From QUBU01 sp014337915 (GTDB lineage Bacteria; Pseudomonadota; Gammaproteobacteria; Steroidobacterales; GCA-2729495), in assembly GCA_030263395.1 (NCBI GenBank), contig SZOW01000006.1:107880-171879 (forward strand): a DNA stretch of 64,000 bases. The letters run 5' to 3'. Shown piece after piece: positions 40,507-46,375 of this stretch. The translations under genes were made by a program, and so were the position numbers. The notes under the pieces are model-generated. The model was given only the letters and a program-made list of their open reading frames with translations. It made no database searches and was not told the origin of the DNA. The first letter of the stretch is position 1, and each line of letters opens with the position of its first letter.

Positions 40507-41085
40507 ATGGTGGCGGATTTCGTGGTCGATGCGGCGACGGGCCTGGTGGGTGGAGCACGTCAGGTGGCGTCGCCCAACCAGGACGAACGCCCGGCGGACT
40601 GCCAGCCCGAGCTGATCGTGGTGCATGGCATCTCACTTCCTGCCGGGCAGTTCGGCGGCCCCTGGATCGATGCGCTGTTCACCAACAGCCTGGACCCGGC
40701 AGCCCATCCATCCTTCGCGGCCATCGCCTCCCTGCGGGTGTCCTCGCACCTGCTAGTGCGCCGCGACGGCGTGCTGGTGCAGTACGTACCGCTCGGCCGC
40801 CGCGCCTGGCATGCCGGGGAGTCGCGCCACTGCGGGCGCGAGCGCTGCAACGATTTCTCGATCGGCATCGAGCTGGAAGGCACCGATGATCAGCCTTACG
40901 AAGCGGTGCAGTACGAAGTCCTGGCCAGGCTCATCCAGGCGCTGCGCCGGGCCTGGCCCTCGCTGCAGCGGGCCCCGGTGGTCGGCCACAGCGACATCGC
41001 CCCGGGCCGCAAGACCGACCCGGGGCCTGCCTTCGACTGGGGCCGGCTGGCGGGCCTGCTCGAGCGCGCGCGGCGCGCGGGTTGA
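40507..41085 (+). CDS. ampD: 1,6-anhydro-N-acetylmuramyl-L-alanine amidase AmpD
   Basis: A 192-residue cytosolic zinc amidase for recycled anhydro-muropeptides. Zinc ligands are the His in LIVVHGISLPAGQF (His40), His in VGHSDIAPGRKTDPG and the Asp that ends this motif. Other signatures are FTNSLDP, HLLVRRDGVLVQYVPLGRRAWHAGES and CNDFSIGIELEG. In many species loss of AmpD induces AmpC beta-lactamase. TAGAAT at 40494-40499 ends 7 bp before the start, so the message may be nearly leaderless. Stop and next start overlap (TGATG). Confidence 0.94.
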   Translation: MVADFVVDAATGLVGGARQVASPNQDERPADCQPELIVVHGISLPAGQFGGPWIDALFTNSLDPAAHPSFAAIASLRVSSHLLVRRDGVLVQYVPLGRRAWHAGESRHCGRERCNDFSIGIELEGTDDQPYEAVQYEVLARLIQALRRAWPSLQRAPVVGHSDIAPGRKTDPGPAFDWGRLAGLLERARRAG

Positions 41086-41969
41086 TGCGGCCGGTCATGT
41101 GCCGCTCGCGGCTCGGGGCGTGGCTCGCCGGACTGCTGCTCTGCGCCTGCAGCCCGCCGATGCCGCCGGCAGCGCGCGCGCCGGCGCCAGTCGCCGCGCA
41201 GCGCATCATCACGCTGTCACCCCATCTCACCGAGCTCGCCTTCGCGGCGGGGGCGGGTGATCACCTGGTCGGTGCGGTGGCGTTCAGCGACTATCCGCCG
41301 GCCGCGAGTCGCGTACCGCGGGTCGGCGATGCCTTCCGTGTGGACTACGAGGCGGTCGCGGCGCTGGATCCCGACCTGATCCTCGGCTGGACCTCGGGCA
41401 ATCCCCCCGAGACGCTGGCCAGGCTGCGCGAACTCGGCTTCTACGTCGTGGCCCTGGAGCCCACCGAACTCGCCGATATCGGCAGGCAGATCAGCCGCAT
41501 CGGCGCGCTGGCCGGCACGCTCGCAGTAGCCGAGCCTGCGGCGGCGGCCTTCCAGGCGCGGCTCGATGCACTCGGCAGCCGCGCCGCGCATGCCACCCGG
41601 ATCAGCGTGTTCCTGCAACTCGCTGCGCGGCCCTACTACACGGTCACCGACCGGCACTTCCTCGGGCAGGGCCTGCGCCTGTGCGCCGGCGACAACGTTT
41701 TTGGTGACTTGCCGGGGCTTACGGCCATCGTCGAGGCGGAAGCGGTGCTCGATGCCGCACCGGAGGTGATCATCGCCAGCGACATCAGCGGCAGCGACGC
41801 GCTGGCGGGCTGGCAGGCATGGCCAGGCCTTCCGGCCGTTCGCGACGGCAACCTGTTCCTCGTCGACGCCGACCTGCTGAGCCGCCCGGGCCCACGCCTG
41901 CTCGACGGTATCGAGCTGATGTGCGCGCGGCTGGATGAGGCGCGCGGCCGCCGGCGGCCGGGGGGCTAG
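41085..41969 (+). CDS. btuF: Cobalamin-binding-type substrate-binding lipoprotein (BtuF-like)
   Basis: A 294-residue class III periplasmic binding protein. The signal peptide ends with the LLLCAC lipobox. The binding domain opens RIITLSPHLTELAFAAGAGDHLVGAV and has VPRVGDAFRVDYEAVAALDPDLILGW, characteristic of BtuF. The BtuB/PduO/BtuC/BtuD genes around it support cobalamin. The start is ATG 41085, overlapping the AmpD stop. It ends against pduO on the opposite strand, sharing a CTAG. Some relatives bind haem or siderophores, so vitamin B12 is by context. Confidence 0.85.
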   Translation: MRPVMCRSRLGAWLAGLLLCACSPPMPPAARAPAPVAAQRIITLSPHLTELAFAAGAGDHLVGAVAFSDYPPAASRVPRVGDAFRVDYEAVAALDPDLILGWTSGNPPETLARLRELGFYVVALEPTELADIGRQISRIGALAGTLAVAEPAAAAFQARLDALGSRAAHATRISVFLQLAARPYYTVTDRHFLGQGLRLCAGDNVFGDLPGLTAIVEAEAVLDAAPEVIIASDISGSDALAGWQAWPGLPAVRDGNLFLVDADLLSRPGPRLLDGIELMCARLDEARGRRRPGG

Positions 41970-42526
41970 GCGGAGGGCGCGCGGCGTGGGTGCCAGAGCA
42001 CTTCGCTGCCGCCATCCTGGCGGGCCAGCACGCGGGCCAGCACGAACAGCAGGTCCGACAGGCGGTTGAGGTAGCGCAGCGAGATCGGGTTGACCGCTTC
42101 GGTGCGCGCCAGGGCCCAGGCGCGCCGCTCGGCGCGCCGGCACAGGCTGCGGGCGACATGGCAGGCTGCGGCCGCGGCGTTGCCGCCCGGCAGAATGAAG
42201 TCACGCAGCGGCGGCAGTTCGGCATTGAACCGGTCGAGCGTCGTTTCCAGCTGGGTAACGGCCGCATCGTCGATGACCGCACGGCCCGGCACTGACAGCT
42301 CGCCACCGAGGTCGAACAGTTCGTGCTGGATGATGCCGAGGCAGGCGGCGATGTCGGCACCCGTGCCGGTGGTTGCGATGGTCATGCCGATCGCGCTGTT
42401 CAGTTCATCCACGGTGCCGATGGCCACCATGCGCAGGCTGTCCTTCGGCACCCGTTCCCCGGTGCCGAGCCCGGTGTTGCCGTCATCACCAGTACGCGTG
42501 TAGATCTTCGTCAGGCGCTTGCCCAT
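41966..42526 (-). CDS. pduO: Cob(I)alamin adenosyltransferase, PduO type
   Basis: A 186-residue enzyme that adenosylates cob(I)alamin with ATP. The start MGKRLTKIYTRTGDDGNTGL and VDELNSAIGM, then FILPGGN, CRRAERRAW and YLNRLSDLLFVLAR are the PduO signatures. ATG 42526 was chosen because the upstream frame lies over a hairpin and the end of btuB. It lies 70 bp after btuB on the same strand, so it is probably under the cobalamin riboswitch. Confidence 0.93.
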   Translation of the reverse strand: MGKRLTKIYTRTGDDGNTGLGTGERVPKDSLRMVAIGTVDELNSAIGMTIATTGTGADIAACLGIIQHELFDLGGELSVPGRAVIDDAAVTQLETTLDRFNAELPPLRDFILPGGNAAAAACHVARSLCRRAERRAWALARTEAVNPISLRYLNRLSDLLFVLARVLARQDGGSEVLWHPRRAPSA

Positions 42527-42536
42527 GCTGGCCCTC

Positions 42537-42572
42537 GCAGGCACACCCGGGGCATCTGCCGGGTGTGCCTGC
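42537..42572 (-). other. 14-bp perfect hairpin between btuB and pduO
   Basis: Arms GCAGGCACACCCGG and CCGGGTGTGCCTGC enclose 8 bases. It lies just after the btuB stop and just before the pduO start. No U-tract follows on either strand, so it is not a standard terminator. It may modulate expression of pduO or stabilise the btuB message. Confidence 0.6.
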
Positions 42573-42596
42573 ATGGTAGCGGATTCGCCCGCAATG

Positions 42597-44618
42597 TCAG
42601 CGGTCCATGGCGAGGCGCAGGCCGAGGTAGGCGGCGGCACCCGGCGTGTTGAAGCCGTAGACATCCTCGTAGTCGCTGTCGAGGGCGTTCTCCACGCGGC
42701 CGTAGACGCTGATCCGCTGGGTGATGTCGTAGCTGGCCGCGACGGTCACCAGCGTGTAGTTGTCGAGTTCCACGCGGTGCGGCGTGAAGCTGCCGTCGAA
42801 GTAGACGTCCTCGCGATCGCCGGTATAGGCGATGCCGAGGTTAAGTCCCAGGCGCCCGGACAGCCACTTGCCGTCGAGGTTCAGCGCCGCCGTGTGCCAG
42901 GGCCGGCGCACCTCGTGCCGGTCGCCGCCGCCGGGCGCGGGTTCGGTGGCGTCGGTGTAGGTGTAGCTGGCGTCGAGCGTCAGGGCCTGCGAGAGCCGTG
43001 CGCTGCCGGATAGCTCCACGCCACGGCGCTCGCTCTTTCCGTCCATGTTGATGGCGGTGTACAGGCCAGCGGCACAGCAGTAGGTACCGTTGATCTCATC
43101 CTCGAGGTCGGCACGGAAGTAGGTGACATCGGCGACGATGCGGCCGTCGGCCAGGCGCTGCTCGACACCGATATCCCAGCCCGTGGACTCCTCCGGCTTC
43201 AGCGACGGGTTGCCGGCGAACTGCTGCGGGTAGTAGCCAAAGCGCTCGGTGAAGGTTGGCGCCTTCACGCCGGTGCCGATGCTGGCATGCAGGCGGGTCG
43301 GGCCGCCGGCCGGGCGCCAGCTGGCGGTGCCGCGCCAGGTGTCCGCATCCTCGAAGTCCGAGTAATCGTCATGGCGGATACTGGCCGCCAGCGTCAGCTC
43401 GTCGCTGACCGTGGCGATGTACTCGGCGACATAGCCCATGCGGTGCATGGACGGGCTCTGGTTGGGGTCGTAGACCAGATCGGGTATACCGTCGCCGTCG
43501 AAGTCGTAGCTGCTGACCTTGCCGCGCTGGTCGAACTCCTCGCGCTCGTGGTCGATGGCCAGCGTCAGCACGTCGGCAGGATTGCCCGGCGCGTCGGTGG
43601 TGACGCCGATCGACGTCTGGTACGACAGGGTCGACTTGCGGCCATCCTGGCTCGTGCGGTCGATGGTGCCGGCGGAGTAGAGGTCCTCGGCCTGGGTGTC
43701 GATGCTGGTATCCGTCAGTCCATAGCGGAACTGGTGGTTCCAGCGGCCGGCAAACGTATCCCAGTGGGCGCCGAGTCGCAGGTAGTCCTGGCGCGTGTCG
43801 CTGTGGAAGACGTCGTCGCGGCCGTCGCCATTGGCGTCGTCGGCCGGCAGGCCGGTGGCGAGCGACTCGACGTCGTATGCCTTGCCGGTGCTGGTGTGGC
43901 GGTAGCTGGCGTCGAACTTCAGCGTCGGGCTGAACTCGAAGCCCGCGGCCAGGGAGGCGGTGCTGTTGTCGTAGCCGTCATCCTCCTCACCGCTGCGCGC
44001 GGCGTTGTTGCCGTCGCTGTCGAAGCGGGAGGCCGACAGGCTGGCGTAACCGCGCCCGGCACGGCCGCCGGCGTAGGCACCACCGTTCAGGGTGCCGTAG
44101 GCACCGCCTTCCAGGAACGCGTCCGCCTGCAGGCCGGCTGTGGGGCGCCGCGTCACCACATTGATCACGCCGGCCAGCGCTTCGCTGCCCCAGAGCGCGC
44201 TCTGGGGCCCACGCACCACTTCGATGCGCTCGATGTCGTAGCTGCTCAGGTGCTCGAAGGCGAACTCGTCGGCGCCCGCCAGGTCATTGGCCTCCACACC
44301 GTCGATGAGTACCAGCAGCTGGTTGGCCTCGGCGCCGCGCATGCGGATCTGCGTCTGGGAGCCGACCGGGCCGCTGCGCGCGACGGCGATGCCGGGCAGG
44401 TCGCGCAGGATATCGGCCGCGGTAGTCGCCTGGCGATCCAGGATGTCCTGGCGCGTGACCAGGCTGATGGCGCTACCCACCCGGTCGAGGGGTTGAGGCT
44501 GGCGCGTGGCCGTGACGACGATGGTGTCGTTGGCCGGGCCGGCAGGCGCGCCGGTGGTGGTTGCTGCCGAAGCCAGTGCGGGCAGGAGCAGCGCTGCCCA
44601 GGTAGTTTTCGTGCGCAT
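42597..44618 (-). CDS. btuB: TonB-dependent vitamin B12 receptor BtuB
   Basis: A 673-residue outer-membrane receptor. It has a signal peptide (ALLLPALASA), a TonB-box-like segment DTIVVTATR, a plug domain (about 40-150, including GSAISLVTRQDI and GVEANDLAGADEF) and a 22-strand barrel. Early Asp-rich loops with NGDGRDDVFH- and DFDGDGIPD-like sequences resemble calcium sites seen in BtuB. The C-terminus ends LGLRLAMDR, not the usual terminal Phe. The riboswitch upstream gives strong support for cobalamin as ligand. Followed by pduO. Confidence 0.93.
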   Translation of the reverse strand: MRTKTTWAALLLPALASAATTTGAPAGPANDTIVVTATRQPQPLDRVGSAISLVTRQDILDRQATTAADILRDLPGIAVARSGPVGSQTQIRMRGAEANQLLVLIDGVEANDLAGADEFAFEHLSSYDIERIEVVRGPQSALWGSEALAGVINVVTRRPTAGLQADAFLEGGAYGTLNGGAYAGGRAGRGYASLSASRFDSDGNNAARSGEEDDGYDNSTASLAAGFEFSPTLKFDASYRHTSTGKAYDVESLATGLPADDANGDGRDDVFHSDTRQDYLRLGAHWDTFAGRWNHQFRYGLTDTSIDTQAEDLYSAGTIDRTSQDGRKSTLSYQTSIGVTTDAPGNPADVLTLAIDHEREEFDQRGKVSSYDFDGDGIPDLVYDPNQSPSMHRMGYVAEYIATVSDELTLAASIRHDDYSDFEDADTWRGTASWRPAGGPTRLHASIGTGVKAPTFTERFGYYPQQFAGNPSLKPEESTGWDIGVEQRLADGRIVADVTYFRADLEDEINGTYCCAAGLYTAINMDGKSERRGVELSGSARLSQALTLDASYTYTDATEPAPGGGDRHEVRRPWHTAALNLDGKWLSGRLGLNLGIAYTGDREDVYFDGSFTPHRVELDNYTLVTVAASYDITQRISVYGRVENALDSDYEDVYGFNTPGAAAYLGLRLAMDR

Positions 44619-44828
44619 CGTTTCCTCGCTGGGCTCACACCCGAGCCCGTCAATGCGCGCCGGATTCCGGCAGGCGGCAGCATGCAGCCCGCGGCTCCCG
44701 TGGACCGGGATGCCGCGCGTGGCGACGCCGTCAGGACAGCGCGTGGCTGTCCGCCTGGATGAGAGGATGAGCGATGGCCTTGCGAGCCGTCACGCTGTCT
44801 CCCGCCGAGACCTGACGCGATACAAACA

Positions 44829-45035
44829 CTGCAGGCCGGTATACGGGCTCGCGAGGGGAGCGTTGGGCATGCTCCGGGGTGATCGCCTTCCCATGCGTTG
44901 CCGCACAGTGGCCAGCGTGACCACCCTTTCCTTCGCCTACCGTTGCGGGGGCAGCGACGGCCTTGCCGGAATCACCGGCGCACCGTCTTCCCGTTGAACC
45001 CGGTGGCAGTGGACTGCCGCCAGGCACCTGCAGGA
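44829..45035 (-). ncRNA. Cobalamin (AdoCbl) riboswitch upstream of btuB
   Basis: On the minus strand the conserved cobalamin-box pieces occur in order: GGTGCC near 45027, GGGAAGACGGTG and the paired ATTCCGG, then GCTGCCCCCGCAACGGTA (the conserved core), GCCACTG, GGGAAGGCGATC, GCGAGCC and the closing CCGGCCTGC near 44831. Cobalamin binding would lower btuB translation or transcription. The gap from the riboswitch to btuB (44618) is about 210 bases. No strong intrinsic terminator was seen in it, which favours translational or Rho-linked control. Boundaries are approximate. Confidence 0.93.
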
Positions 45036-45044
45036 CCGCCGCGA

Positions 45045-45073
45045 ACCTTAGCGATCGTGCGGTGCTGCGTCAA
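45045..45073 (-). promoter_or_regulatory. Probable promoter of the btuB riboswitch transcript
   Basis: On the minus strand TTGACG (45068-45073) and TAAGGT (45045-45050) are 17 bp apart, placing the transcript start about 45038, just before the riboswitch. The elements lie in the last codons of the btuD-like gene and at its TAA stop. Confidence 0.45.
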
Positions 45074-45860
45074 GGCGAGTGCCGGGCAGCTGCGGCACCG
45101 GCAGCATGATCGCGCCGGAAGAACCCTGGTAGGCCTCGAAGTCGACGCCGTACAGGCCAGCGAGTGTCTGCGCGTCGAGCAGCGTCGATACTGGGCCATG
45201 CTGCCAGCGGCCGTCGCCATGCAGGAGCAGTGCGCTGTCGAAGTGGCGCGCCGCCAGGATCGGATCGTGCAGGCTGGCCATCACCGCCTTGCCCTCGCCG
45301 GCCAGGCGCTGCAGCGCGCCGAGCACCGTGAACTGGTGGCGTGGGTCGAGGTGATTGAGCGGTTCATCGAGCAGCCACAGCTCGGGGTCCTGCACCAGCA
45401 ATGCGGCGACACCGAGGCGGCGGCGCTCGCCGCCCGACAGCGTGGCGCAGAGTCGCTGTTCCATGCCGGCAAGGTCCATGGCCGCCAGTGCGTTGCGCGC
45501 GAGCGCGTGGTCCTCGGCGGTCTCCCACTGCCAGATGCCGAGGCGTGCATGCCGGCCCATCAACGCCGTCTCCATGGCGCTGGTGGGGAACGGATCATCC
45601 TGTTCCTGCAGCAGCAGGCCCAGGCGCAGGGCGCGCTCGCGGTGGCCGAGCAGGCGTAGCTCCACGCCGCCCACGGATATGGTGCCCCGCGCCGGCGGGC
45701 GCAGGCCGGCCAGCGTGTGCAGTGTCAGCGACTTTCCGGCGCCGTTCTGTCCGAGTACCGCGACGCGCTCGCCGGGCTGTACGGCCAGGGACAGGTCGCG
45801 GACCAGCGTGCGGCCGGCGACGACGACGTCGAGGCCGTGGATGTCGAGCAGGGCGGGCAT
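45048..45860 (-). CDS. btuD: ABC transporter ATP-binding protein, BtuD-like
   Basis: A 270-residue ABC ATPase of the iron-chelate/cobalamin class. Walker A GQNGAGKSLT, signature LSGGERRRLGVAALLVQ, Walker B LWLLDEPLNHLD and the switch His in ASLHDPILAARH are all present. Its start ATG 45860 gives MPALLDIHGLDVVVAGRTLVRDL. It lies upstream of the riboswitch, so it is not itself under it. The BtuC-like permease at 50595-51584 is the probable partner. Its upstream neighbour on the same strand is a terminator. Confidence 0.88.
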   Translation of the reverse strand: MPALLDIHGLDVVVAGRTLVRDLSLAVQPGERVAVLGQNGAGKSLTLHTLAGLRPPARGTISVGGVELRLLGHRERALRLGLLLQEQDDPFPTSAMETALMGRHARLGIWQWETAEDHALARNALAAMDLAGMEQRLCATLSGGERRRLGVAALLVQDPELWLLDEPLNHLDPRHQFTVLGALQRLAGEGKAVMASLHDPILAARHFDSALLLHGDGRWQHGPVSTLLDAQTLAGLYGVDFEAYQGSSGAIMLPVPQLPGTRLDAAPHDR

Positions 45861-45900
45861 CGGGCGCTGATTCTCGCAGGTCGCGCGCCGGGATGCGGGC

Positions 45901-45926
45901 AAAAAAAACCCCGCTGGGTAGCGGGG
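45901..45926 (-). terminator. Strong rho-independent terminator (minus strand)
   Basis: On the minus strand CCCCGCT and AGCGGGG form a 7-bp stem with a 4-base loop, followed by eight T. It stands 41 bp before the btuD start, ending a leftward transcript from the low-GC unit or from the propeller gene. Confidence 0.85.
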
Positions 45927-46093
45927 TCTTTACACGGGTTATTGTTGTTGTCGCGAATCCGGTTTCTGTTTCAGCGGCGCCGTGGTGGTTCTTGTTTTTC
46001 TTCTTGTCGTGCGCTGCTTCTACTTCTGCTTGTTGTTCTTCTTCTTGTGTGCGTCTTCTGGCTTCGATGTCTGGTTTCAGATGTCGAACACTG

Positions 46094-46177
46094 CTACCGC
46101 TGGTAGAAACCCTTTTTTGTGCGCAACAGTTTCGAAGCAAGACCCGTGCCACAGCCGTGAATCAACTTGGGAAACAT
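46094..46177 (-). CDS. Short basic peptide ORF, possible small protein
   Basis: 27 residues from ATG 46177, beginning MFPKLIHGCG and ending KKGFYQR. Unrecognised. It is basic and lies wholly in the low-GC unit between the propeller gene and the terminator. An in-frame ATG at 46291 would give 65 residues. The coding claim is weak; it could be noncoding. Confidence 0.25.
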   Translation of the reverse strand: MFPKLIHGCGTGLASKLLRTKKGFYQR

Positions 46178-46375
46178 GGCGTTGCAGTTTCTTTGTGGGT
46201 TGCGGCAGGCAGAGTGGCGGCGATTCTGTAAGAAAAACCGACGCCTTCGGATCCTGCCGTCGCCCGCAGGAGCGTCCATGGCTGGCTTCAACGGCCTGAT
46301 TTTACTGGGCAGATGTACCAGGCCAGGCAGGCCGGCGCGCAGGCCGGGCCCTGAGGTGGCGCAGCGCCACCAGCA

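Larger units (their letters stand above)
45861..46375 (-). other. 515-bp low-GC intergenic unit ending in a terminator, candidate small RNA or peptide
   Basis: This stretch is clearly poorer in GC than its neighbours. The minus strand is purine/AC-rich around 45960-46080 (runs of AAG, CAA). A strong rho-independent terminator closes it at 45901-45926. A short minus-strand frame at 46094-46177 starts MFPKLIHGCG and ends KKGFYQR; its neighbouring frame reads Lys/Glu-rich but runs into the btuD antisense and is not credible. A terminator-like hairpin with T-tract on the minus strand (46231-46270) may end the propeller gene. No tRNA or known RNA family was recognised. Confidence 0.5.

Noticed and set aside
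45595..46152. A 185-codon minus-strand frame starting in the low-GC unit
   Set aside because: It runs through the terminator at 45901-45926 and then into the out-of-frame btuD sequence; its second half is Arg/Pro-rich shadow.
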